From IMG/VR virus record IMGVR_UViG_3300032893_000008, positions 55,224 through 119,223 of that record: a stretch of DNA of 64,000 nt. One strand, given 5' to 3'. The notes under the pieces are model-generated. The model was not told the origin of the DNA, ran no database searches, and saw nothing but the letters and a program-made list of their open reading frames with translations. Position 1 is the stretch's first letter; every line of letters begins with the position of its first letter. Position numbers and translations under genes: made by a program. Shown piece by piece: positions 7,607-14,832 of this stretch. The stretch is from a virus.

Positions 7607-8453
7607 GAAAGTCTGGTGCGAGTTTCACAAAATTGAGCATGACCTCGATTTAGTTGAAAGATTCGCAGCAAAAACGGGCGAAAAGAAAGGTGTTTGTCCG
7701 ATCACGGCTGCTACAGAAGTCCAGACGGGTGCTTACATTCTTGAGCCTGAATACGCTATCGTCCACAAATCAGCGACTGAAGCCCGCTGGCCCCAGAACG
7801 TTGATCTCTTGATCACCAAGCTCCCCGCCACCGAGAAGGAAGGCTACACCCAAGGGTTGGTAGCTTTCATCGCCGGCCAGACGTTCAAGCAGATGAACCC
7901 GAACTCCCTCGCCTTTGTGATCGTATCGAGCTACAAGGAACAGAAGGAACGCCCCTACCTGATCGTGGAGATCTTCAAGTCCGCGGGCTTCCAGTTCATC
8001 GACACGATTATCTGGGAGAAAAACAAATACACTCCCACCCAAGGCGGTAAGCGCCTTAACAACGTCTACGATTTCGTCTTCCTCTTCGCCAAGGGTGACA
8101 ACTATCACCTGGATCGTGAGGCGATTGCATACCTCCGTCGTGATGGGCACGGAGAATACCTGTGCGCCGGCAACGTATGGCGCATCAAGGTCGACGAAAA
8201 AGATTCGGTTCCTCAGGAACTCGCAGAAGTGGCGATCAAGCTATCGAATCTGCTGCCGAATTCCACGATCGTAGATCCGTTCATGGACACCGGCGCGGTG
8301 CTACGAGCAGCACTTCACACTCAACACTCGTTCTGGGGATGCGAGTCTAGTCCCCTCAAGTTCAAGAGGTGCCAGAAAGTAGTGCGTGACTACCGCACTG
8401 CTCTCTTGGCCGGCAAAGACCCCGAATCGATTCTCAACGGAGAGACAGCGTGA
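7599..8453 (+). CDS. DNA methyltransferase-like protein with degenerate catalytic motif
   Basis: A 284-residue protein with the architecture of beta-class N4-cytosine/N6-adenine methyltransferases. Near the C-terminus VDPFMDTGAVLRAA matches the SAM-binding 'DPF.G.G' motif I, followed by FWGCESSPLKFKRC as in 'GIE....Y...A'. The catalytic (D/S/T)PP(Y/F) motif, expected after the VDLLIT strand (about residues 68-73), reads KLPATEKEGY instead. The upstream WCEFH and C residues might bind zinc. It may be inactive, have altered specificity, or act as an RNA/DNA-binding decoy. It overlaps groEL by 4 bases. Confidence 0.6.
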   Translation: MGKKVWCEFHKIEHDLDLVERFAAKTGEKKGVCPITAATEVQTGAYILEPEYAIVHKSATEARWPQNVDLLITKLPATEKEGYTQGLVAFIAGQTFKQMNPNSLAFVIVSSYKEQKERPYLIVEIFKSAGFQFIDTIIWEKNKYTPTQGGKRLNNVYDFVFLFAKGDNYHLDREAIAYLRRDGHGEYLCAGNVWRIKVDEKDSVPQELAEVAIKLSNLLPNSTIVDPFMDTGAVLRAALHTQHSFWGCESSPLKFKRCQKVVRDYRTALLAGKDPESILNGETA

Positions 8454-10183
8454 ACGGATTCTCGATCAAGGCAAAAGGCAAGGAAATTCGTCTCAAGGGC
8501 CCTGCCCTTAACGATGCCATTCTTCAGACGATGCACACCCTATCCCAGATCGTCGGTTCGACGCTCGGGCCGGGCGGTAACGTCGTGCTCCTGGAGCGCA
8601 TTGGACTGCCGCCTCTGATCACTAAGGACGGCGTCACGGTAGCGTCGAACGTCGCCTTCAAGGACGCAACGCAATACGTCCTCGGCGAGGCAGCGAAGGA
8701 AGCTTCGCTCCGCACGAACGTCGAGGCTGGCGACGGCACGACGACCGTCATCGTCCTGGCGGAAGCCCTGACCCGCTACGGCCTAGAGTATCTTTCCAAG
8801 CATCCCAACAAATCGCCGCAGGAAATCTGCCGCGAACTGGATGCAGTTGTTGAGAAGTGCGTGGCTCGACTACAGAAGGCGGCGAAGAAGGTCACCACCA
8901 AGCAAGATCTGCACAAGGTTGCACTGGTCTCGGCGAACTTCGATGAGTCGATCGCCGGCGCCGTCATCGAGGCGCTCGATCAGGTTGGTAACGACGGCAC
9001 GATCATCACCGAAGAAGGTTCTAGCCGGCACACGACAGTCGAGATGCAGGAAGGCTTCCCGGTTCGCAAGGGCCTAAGCACTTTCGGCGCTGTCCAGGAG
9101 ATTTTCATCAACGATCCCCAGGCGCAGGAATGCGTCCTGCAGAACCCGATGGTCCTGCTTTACGACGGTGATCTGACGGATCCCATCAACCTCGCGAATT
9201 ACCTGCAGAAGTGTTACACGAAGATGATGGAGGAGAAGCAGTCCGCTAGTCCGATCATCGTCGTAGCTCACAAGTTTTCTCCCCAGGTGCTTCGCCTGAT
9301 GGCCGAGAACTTCGCGGTCAACCGCGCGCAGATCATCCCCATGGAGACCATGGCTTCGGCGCAGCCGATGTCGCGACATCACTTCCTGCACGACATGGCG
9401 GCCTATCTCGGCGCCGACGTTCTGGATCCGATCGCCCATCAGCTCGATGTCTCTACGCCCGAAGCGCTCGGTGGTTGCGGCCGCGCTCGCATCGGACGCT
9501 ACCAGTCGGTGCTTTTCGACCCCCTGGATGGCACCGAGCCCCTAGTGGAAAAGCGCATTACCGAGCTGAAGGGCCAGCTGGAGAACGCAGAGTCAGAATA
9601 CGACGCCGAGATCATCAAGGAGCGCATCGGCCATCTCCTGGGTGGTATCGCTACGATTTACGTAGGCGGCTCTTCTGATCTAGAGATCAAAGAAAAGAAG
9701 CACCGTATCGAGGACGCTATTTGCGCCACTCGTTCCGCGGTCGAGCAGGGGATCGTCCCCGGCGGCGGCGCCATGTTTCTGGCACTCGCCGATAGCCTCC
9801 TGGACGAATCCTTCGTTACCGAAGTGGAATCGAGTGACATTCTCGTTCAGGCGCTTCAGATTCCTTTCCAGCGGATTCTTCTCAACGTAGGGGAATCCCG
9901 GCAGAAAATCGAAGAAGCGACCCAGAAAATCATTGATTCCAGGAATAGAATGGGAGTCCCGAAGCTCGTCTACGACGCGCTTCATCACACCTATGCCAAG
10001 CCCTTCAAGGCCGGCATCGTGGATCCCGTGAAAGTAACAGTCGCAACGCTTCAGAATGCGATGTCGATCGCTCAGATGCTTTTCACCCTGGGCGGTGCGG
10101 TCATTCTCCCGCGCGATCTGGAAGAGGAACGCCAGGCGGAGCTGCAGGCCCAGGCAGTGGCAGCCCAGATGCAGGGCGCATGA
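8450..10183 (+). CDS. groEL: Phage GroEL chaperonin
   Basis: A 577-residue HSP60 subunit, longer than E. coli GroEL (548). ATP-site motifs are kept: STLGPGGN near residue 40, ITKDGVTVA, GDGTTTVIVLAEAL near residue 90, and the hydrolysis-linked aspartate within HRIEDAICATRSAVEQG followed by VPGGG. The C-terminal GGM tail of bacterial GroEL is missing; it ends in a Gln/Ala-rich tail. No GroES-like gene is recognised in the window, as in phage EL and OBP chaperonins. It probably folds phage structural or replication proteins. The start is GTG overlapping the previous stop; the next gene overlaps by ATGA. Confidence 0.95.
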   Translation: MNGFSIKAKGKEIRLKGPALNDAILQTMHTLSQIVGSTLGPGGNVVLLERIGLPPLITKDGVTVASNVAFKDATQYVLGEAAKEASLRTNVEAGDGTTTVIVLAEALTRYGLEYLSKHPNKSPQEICRELDAVVEKCVARLQKAAKKVTTKQDLHKVALVSANFDESIAGAVIEALDQVGNDGTIITEEGSSRHTTVEMQEGFPVRKGLSTFGAVQEIFINDPQAQECVLQNPMVLLYDGDLTDPINLANYLQKCYTKMMEEKQSASPIIVVAHKFSPQVLRLMAENFAVNRAQIIPMETMASAQPMSRHHFLHDMAAYLGADVLDPIAHQLDVSTPEALGGCGRARIGRYQSVLFDPLDGTEPLVEKRITELKGQLENAESEYDAEIIKERIGHLLGGIATIYVGGSSDLEIKEKKHRIEDAICATRSAVEQGIVPGGGAMFLALADSLLDESFVTEVESSDILVQALQIPFQRILLNVGESRQKIEEATQKIIDSRNRMGVPKLVYDALHHTYAKPFKAGIVDPVKVTVATLQNAMSIAQMLFTLGGAVILPRDLEEERQAELQAQAVAAQMQGA

Positions 10184-10557
10184 TCATCTGGGTGCCGTTC
10201 TCGATGGCGGTCGCCGAAGACGGCACCGCTTCGATCGCCGGCATTCCGGTAGAGCATCTGATTCGAGAATTCTCGGTCCAGGTCGATAACGACAAATTCG
10301 AAGCTAAGTTCCGATTGGATGAGGATAATTCCAAGGTTTCTATCCCGGAGAAATGGGCTAACATCTGGCGCCGCCTGGAAGATCGGACGGCTCCGGATGA
10401 GGAGCCTATCATCCGGATCAGAAACGCGCGATATATTTACGCGAATGTGGACACTTGGACGATTTGCGTAGATCACGAGTCGGAAATTGCTGTTCCGGAT
10501 GGAATCACAGTCGCCCTGAACTCGCTTTCGGCTGACGCGGTAAAATCTAAGGCATGA
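10180..10557 (+). CDS. Unknown protein coupled to groEL
   Basis: A 125-residue acidic protein with alternating beta-strand-like segments (FSVQVDNDKFEAKFRL, PIIRIRNARYIYANVDTWTICVD). The start codon overlaps the groEL stop (ATGA), so its expression is coupled to the chaperonin. I looked for GroES features (a mobile loop with GGI and a beta-barrel roof) and do not see them, although a highly diverged co-chaperonin would fit the position. No family recognised. Confidence 0.6.
   Translation: MIIWVPFSMAVAEDGTASIAGIPVEHLIREFSVQVDNDKFEAKFRLDEDNSKVSIPEKWANIWRRLEDRTAPDEEPIIRIRNARYIYANVDTWTICVDHESEIAVPDGITVALNSLSADAVKSKA
10541..10546 (+). promoter_or_regulatory. Leaderless promoter inside end of upstream gene
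   Basis: GCGG-TAAAAT, 7 bases before the ATG at 10554. It lies within the last codons of the previous gene. Confidence 0.55.
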
Positions 10558-10760
10558 AGTCAAAGCCAAAGACTCGTGATTCTGAAACGAGAGAAGTCTA
10601 TGAAATCGTCAAGCGCCCGGGGAAAGCAGCATTCCTCTTCCGTATCCCTTCGCACACTCTCCGCCTGCGCAAGGATGGAAATGGTGTGGTCCAGGTGATC
10701 GGGGGCGAAGTAGTAGCTCGTCTGGACTGGGAAGAGCTTGCCGTGATCAAGAGGGGCTAA
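10554..10760 (+). CDS. Small basic protein, unknown
   Basis: A 68-residue, Lys/Arg-rich protein (start KSKPKTRDSETREVYEIV, then FLFRIPSHTLRLRKDG and VIGGEVVARLDWEEL) with a likely small beta fold. Its ATG overlaps the previous stop and also has its own leaderless-type promoter at 10541, so it may be made from two transcripts. Function not recognised. Confidence 0.6.
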   Translation: MKSKPKTRDSETREVYEIVKRPGKAAFLFRIPSHTLRLRKDGNGVVQVIGGEVVARLDWEELAVIKRG

Positions 10761-10761
10761 C

Positions 10762-11778
10762 GTGAAAGACCTATTCCTCAAAGTCCTCGGCCTTGTCTTC
10801 AAAAACTTCGTCCACGTCGTTCTGGGGGTCCTACTCCTGATCATCGCTGCTCTCGGCTACTCGATGTTCAAGCAGCACCAAGCGCTTACGAAAGCTAAGA
10901 ACGACCTGGTGGGGCAGAAGGATGCCTACCAGCAGCTCTCGTCGACCTACGCCAAGCTGGAGACCGACTACGTCTCCGAGAAGTCCCTGGCAGAGCAGGC
11001 GAAGAAGAATTGGCAGAACGAGCTGGCCGAGAACAAGAAGCTGAAGGATCAGCTCCGCGGGCTCGCAAGCGCTACGTTCTCAGTGTCGCAGACCCCGGTC
11101 GTTGGCGCTCCCGACAAGCTCGTCCCCGGGCCAGACGGCTACCTCTACCAGGAGATCACCTACCAGGACGCCAAGGGCAAGCAGGGCCCGCCGACAGGCT
11201 TCGTGAAGGTCGCCAACCAGACTGGCGTGGTGACGTCGAAGCTCTTTGACCACGACATCCAGATCGAGACTGCGATCGCCGTCGACCCCAAGTCGGGCAA
11301 GGTGGAAGTCTTCTCCAAGGGCTATTACGTGCTTCGGGAGCCCTCCCTGGCCGATACCGACCCCTCCAGCGGGAAGACGAGCTGGAAAGACGTGCGCTAC
11401 CCCCTGAACATCACCGGCGGGTCTCTTGTCTACTCCCCTGGTGCTCCGCCGGCCGCTGCCAGCTACCCCAGTCGTTTCCTGGTGGCTCCGCATCTTAACG
11501 CTGGCGTTTTCGCAGCGCTCACAACGGACCAGGGAGTCGAGGAGGGTGCTCACGTAGACGTCACCTGGCTCGGCTATGGTCGCACCAAGAACGACCTAGA
11601 CTTCAAGTTCGTCGGTCTGGGAACCGACTTCAACAAGAACTATGGCGATGTATCCTTTGTGCCAGTCTCGTATCGCGTTCCGTTCATCCCGCTGATCTCC
11701 AATCTGTGGGTCTCCCCTACGATCGGCCTGGACGTCGGCGGCAAGGCTTTCGGACTTACTGTAGAGGGCACGCTGTAA
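10762..11778 (+). CDS. Membrane-anchored coiled-coil protein with C-terminal beta domain
   Basis: A 338-residue protein. Residues about 17-34 (HVVLGVLLLIIAALGYSM) form one transmembrane helix; about 36-95 are heptad-rich coiled coil (KAKNDLVGQKD...ENKKLKDQL); the rest is rich in beta and glycine and ends with a strand-like VSPTIGLDVGGKAFGLTVEGTL. Topology is probably N-in with a large outer domain. It could be a spanin-like or envelope-associated protein, but it sits among replication genes, so a role in membrane anchoring of replication or superinfection control is equally possible. Start GTG, one base after the previous stop. Confidence 0.65.
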   Translation: MKDLFLKVLGLVFKNFVHVVLGVLLLIIAALGYSMFKQHQALTKAKNDLVGQKDAYQQLSSTYAKLETDYVSEKSLAEQAKKNWQNELAENKKLKDQLRGLASATFSVSQTPVVGAPDKLVPGPDGYLYQEITYQDAKGKQGPPTGFVKVANQTGVVTSKLFDHDIQIETAIAVDPKSGKVEVFSKGYYVLREPSLADTDPSSGKTSWKDVRYPLNITGGSLVYSPGAPPAAASYPSRFLVAPHLNAGVFAALTTDQGVEEGAHVDVTWLGYGRTKNDLDFKFVGLGTDFNKNYGDVSFVPVSYRVPFIPLISNLWVSPTIGLDVGGKAFGLTVEGTL

Positions 11779-11779
11779 C

Positions 11780-12121
11780 ATGCCCCGCTATACCTACCGA
11801 CACGACGATCCGGATCACGTAATCGAGCTGAACCGCAAGGTGGCCGAGCGCGATCTGCCGGCGAAGTGTCCGCTCTGCAAGAAACCGATGGAGCGCTCCC
11901 TGGCTACGGTAGCACCCCCTACCGTCTTGGAGCGGGTAGACCAGCACCGCAACGTAAAGCAGCGCCAGAACAACGCTGAACGCGTTCGGAAGCGCGCCAA
12001 GAAGTTCTTCATCGAGAACGAAATGCCCAACCTCGTAGGGGAGCATGGCTTGGAACAGGCAAAACGCGCCGGCTGGGTTAAAAAAGACGGTAAGATGGTT
12101 AAGGTCGGCGACCTGAAGTGA
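11780..12121 (+). CDS. FmdB-type zinc-ribbon protein
   Basis: A 113-residue protein. The N-terminus (MPRYTYRH then CPLCKKPMERSL at about 33) resembles the FmdB/putative regulatory zinc ribbon 'YEY.C..C', here with one clear CPLC pair, followed by a long basic helix (KQRQNNAERVRKRAKKFF) and a C-terminal KRAGWVKKDGKMVKV segment. It probably binds nucleic acid or a protein partner. Its stop overlaps the next gene's GTG. Confidence 0.6.
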   Translation: MPRYTYRHDDPDHVIELNRKVAERDLPAKCPLCKKPMERSLATVAPPTVLERVDQHRNVKQRQNNAERVRKRAKKFFIENEMPNLVGEHGLEQAKRAGWVKKDGKMVKVGDLK

Positions 12122-12300
12122 ACGATCTAGAAAGACAGCGAAAGAAACGCGAGCGTAGAGCGGCCTTGGCTAGGGATGAAGTCCCTGAAGGGTGCACCTC
12201 GACTACGTTCATTTGCCCGGATTGCTCAGGCGTGATGATGCTCATCTTCGATGAAGACCGTAAGCTCCTGAAGACGATCGACCTGAGGAAAGAAACTTGA
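12118..12300 (+). CDS. Small zinc-binding-like protein
   Basis: A 60-residue protein with a very basic N-terminus (RQRKKRERRAALARD), then FICPDCSGVMMLIFDED, a single CxxC pair in a zinc-ribbon-like strand. GTG start and TGA stop both overlap neighbours, placing it in tight translational coupling between the FmdB-like and SbcC-like genes. Perhaps a small partner of the SbcC-like nuclease complex; inference only. Confidence 0.55.
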   Translation: MNDLERQRKKRERRAALARDEVPEGCTSTTFICPDCSGVMMLIFDEDRKLLKTIDLRKET

Positions 12301-14210
12301 AATTCAAGTCCTTCTACGCTGAGAATTTCATCACCTTCCCGGTCATCGAGCTGGAGTTTGATTCCAGTGATCGCGGGCTGACGCTCGTCGACGGCTGGAA
12401 CCACGACCAGGGGCAGGCTAACGGCGCCGGCAAGTCAGTGCTCTTCAACTCGATCGCGTTCGCGGTCTACGGGAAGACTGCTACGGACGTGAACCTCGCG
12501 GATCTGGTCCCGGAATGGGGTGGCACCCTCAAGACCGTCGTGATGGTAGAGACGGCTGCCGGAATGCTCATCATCGAGCGCACGCGCAAGCCGAATGCAG
12601 TCAAGCTCTTCGTCAACAACGTCGAGTTCAAAGGCACCGCAGAATCCGTCGAGAAACGCATCCTGGAACTGGTAGGGCTCACCTTCGAACAGTTTCTCCA
12701 GGTGGCCTACTTCTACCAGGGGGCTCGGGATCGGTTCGTCGACGTCAACGACACGGCCAAGAAGTCGTTCCTGGCTTCCGTCCTGGGACTCGACAAATGT
12801 GAAATCGCCTACACCAAGGCTCACGAGAAGCTGAAGACCGCTGAGTCCGCAAAAGCGACCCTCGATGGTAAGGTTTCGACGCTCAAGAGCGTGCTCCAGG
12901 GGCAGCAGGCTGCTCACGAGAACGCTCTACGAACCCTGGATGCATTCATAGAGGCTCGGCCGGCGAAGGAAGCTGAGATACGCGGGCGCTACGCTTCGGA
13001 TGACAAGGAAACGCAGCTCCAGAAGCGTCTGGAAGCCGCCGAAGCGGCCAAGAAGGTCGCCGAAGGCGAAGCTGAGGAAGCATTGAAGATTGTCCTCCCC
13101 GATCGAGCCAAGCTCGTTGAGCAGCAGGAGCTTGGCATTAAGGCCGGCCAGATGGTCGCGCGCCTACGGGCAGAGATCGAGTCGTCAGAGCGTGAGCTGC
13201 GAACTTTGCGCAGGGACCAGGAGAAACTCGGCGGCACTTCCGCGGCGCCGGCGAATTGCTATGCCTGTGGACAAGCCCTGCCGCAGGATCCGTCCGCGCA
13301 CGAACGTATCCACAAGGAGATCGAGGCTAAGAAAGCGGAAATCGAGACCGTTACCGCCAAGATCGTCGAGAACCAGGGGAAGCTAGCCAAGGCTGAAACG
13401 CTTGCGCGGAAGTGCGATGGCGCTCGCCAGCAAATCACCGATCTGAATGCCCAGATCGCCGTGATTCAGAACAAGAGTTTCCAGGTTCAGCTGAAGATTC
13501 AGGAAGTGAACGCAGCAAAAGCAGCTCTCGCCGGCGTGGAGCAGCTGAAGGCGCAGCGCGAACAGGCCATGAAGAACGAGCTGGCTAGCCTGAACGATCG
13601 CGAAGAATCCCTGATCGATCAGTCTTCGGCCGCTGGCGCGATGGCGGCAACGACTCAAAACAAGCTCGATGAAGCTTCGACGCAGCTGAACAAGGCCAAG
13701 GACGAGATTGCCTATCTGCAGGAAACCAAACGAATCTTCTCCCCAATTGGACTCCGGGCGCACGTCGTCGATGGCGTCGTTTCCGAGCTGAACGAACGGA
13801 TTGAGCACTACCTGAGCGAACTGTTTTCGGGCCAGATGCGATTCCACTACGACCTGGACGAATCCGGGAAGCTGATCGGCAAGCTTTTCTTCGCCGGCCG
13901 TGAGCGATCGTCCCTAGCTACGCTCTCCGGTGGTCAGCGGCAGCGTGTGCGACTTGCGGTCGATCTGGCACTCTCCGACGTCGTAGCCAACCGTCTGGCC
14001 GTGAAGACGAATGTGATGTTCCTGGACGAGGTTACGGACGGCATGGATTCCATCGGGCGTGAAGGTCTAATGGCGATCTTGAGCGAGCTAGAGCGAAGTC
14101 GAGATGCTATTTTTGTGGCCGATCACGAATCGGAGTTCAAGTCTCGGTTTTCTCGAAGCATTTGGCTTGAACTGAAAAAAGGGCAAACGTCGATGTCCCG
14201 TGGGGTATGA
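12297..14210 (+). CDS. SbcC/Rad50/T4 gp46-like recombination ATPase
   Basis: A 637-residue SMC-type ATPase. The Walker A region is GWNHDQGQANGAGKSVLFNS (about 33-52); long coiled coils flank a zinc-hook motif CYACGQ near residue 320; the ABC signature LSGGQRQRVRLAVDLALS and Walker B NVMFLDEVTDGMD are near the C-terminus. It is the ATPase half of a Mre11/Rad50-type nuclease that resects DNA ends for recombination-dependent replication. No adjacent gp47/SbcD gene is present; the only calcineurin-like phosphoesterase in the window (48490-49116) is of another subfamily. Start is a rare TTG overlapping the previous stop. Shorter than SbcC and near gp46 in size. Confidence 0.92.
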   Translation: MKFKSFYAENFITFPVIELEFDSSDRGLTLVDGWNHDQGQANGAGKSVLFNSIAFAVYGKTATDVNLADLVPEWGGTLKTVVMVETAAGMLIIERTRKPNAVKLFVNNVEFKGTAESVEKRILELVGLTFEQFLQVAYFYQGARDRFVDVNDTAKKSFLASVLGLDKCEIAYTKAHEKLKTAESAKATLDGKVSTLKSVLQGQQAAHENALRTLDAFIEARPAKEAEIRGRYASDDKETQLQKRLEAAEAAKKVAEGEAEEALKIVLPDRAKLVEQQELGIKAGQMVARLRAEIESSERELRTLRRDQEKLGGTSAAPANCYACGQALPQDPSAHERIHKEIEAKKAEIETVTAKIVENQGKLAKAETLARKCDGARQQITDLNAQIAVIQNKSFQVQLKIQEVNAAKAALAGVEQLKAQREQAMKNELASLNDREESLIDQSSAAGAMAATTQNKLDEASTQLNKAKDEIAYLQETKRIFSPIGLRAHVVDGVVSELNERIEHYLSELFSGQMRFHYDLDESGKLIGKLFFAGRERSSLATLSGGQRQRVRLAVDLALSDVVANRLAVKTNVMFLDEVTDGMDSIGREGLMAILSELERSRDAIFVADHESEFKSRFSRSIWLELKKGQTSMSRGV

Positions 14211-14211
14211 T
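14206..14211 (+). promoter_or_regulatory. Leaderless promoter, RuvC-like gene
   Basis: GGGG-TATGAT, 6 bases before the ATG at 14218. It overlaps the stop of the SbcC-like gene. Confidence 0.6.
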
Positions 14212-14217
14212 CTAGTT

Positions 14218-14811
14218 ATGCGCATCCTCGCTCTGGACCCAGCCACCACCACAGGATGGGCTCTGTTCGACGGCTCCTCGATCTCTGAAGTAGGATTCAT
14301 CACTTTCTCCCCCGTGGCCGCTGGCTACTCTGGCACCTCCGAAGGACTACGCCTCCTGGAAGCTCATCGCTGGCTCGACAAGATGATTGTAAAATGGAAG
14401 CCGGATCTGATTGTCGCTGAAGGTTTTTTTGCTTCAGGGCGCTTCACAAACGGATCCAACGTGAACCACGAGATCCGCGGTATCTTCAAGATGACCGCAG
14501 CTTGCTTGGAAAAGCAATACGTCGTTACCGGCCCATCGGAGTGGAAGAGGAAGCTTTGCGGCCGCACCACGCCGACGAAGGCTGAGAAGAAGCTCTACGG
14601 GAAAGCGAACGCCAAGAAGATGGTCACAGTCAAGGCCCTGGAAGCCCGCGGCTTCAAGTTCCCGGAGAAGGTGCGCTCAGCCAAGGGGAACATGGTGAAA
14701 TGGAAGTTCGATATTTCCGATGCGCTCGGCATCCTCGTGGCCGAACTGGATGCTCGTGCTATCGATTTTCAGATTCATCCCGACCTGTTTCAGGTCGAGC
14801 CCAAGTCCTAA
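14218..14811 (+). CDS. RuvC-like Holliday-junction resolvase
   Basis: A 197-residue RNase H-fold nuclease. The first strand carries the catalytic aspartate (ILALDPATTTGWALFDG, D7), DLIVAEGFF supplies the next acid, and DISDALGILVAELDA near the C-terminus supplies the final Asp pair, as in RuvC/Poc-type phage resolvases. It should cleave recombination junctions before packaging and pairs logically with the upstream SbcC-like ATPase. ATG 14218 is chosen for its 6-base distance from TATGAT; the frame opens further upstream at 14200. Confidence 0.85.
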   Translation: MRILALDPATTTGWALFDGSSISEVGFITFSPVAAGYSGTSEGLRLLEAHRWLDKMIVKWKPDLIVAEGFFASGRFTNGSNVNHEIRGIFKMTAACLEKQYVVTGPSEWKRKLCGRTTPTKAEKKLYGKANAKKMVTVKALEARGFKFPEKVRSAKGNMVKWKFDISDALGILVAELDARAIDFQIHPDLFQVEPKS

Positions 14812-14832
14812 ATTGTTGAGGTCCCGCTCATC

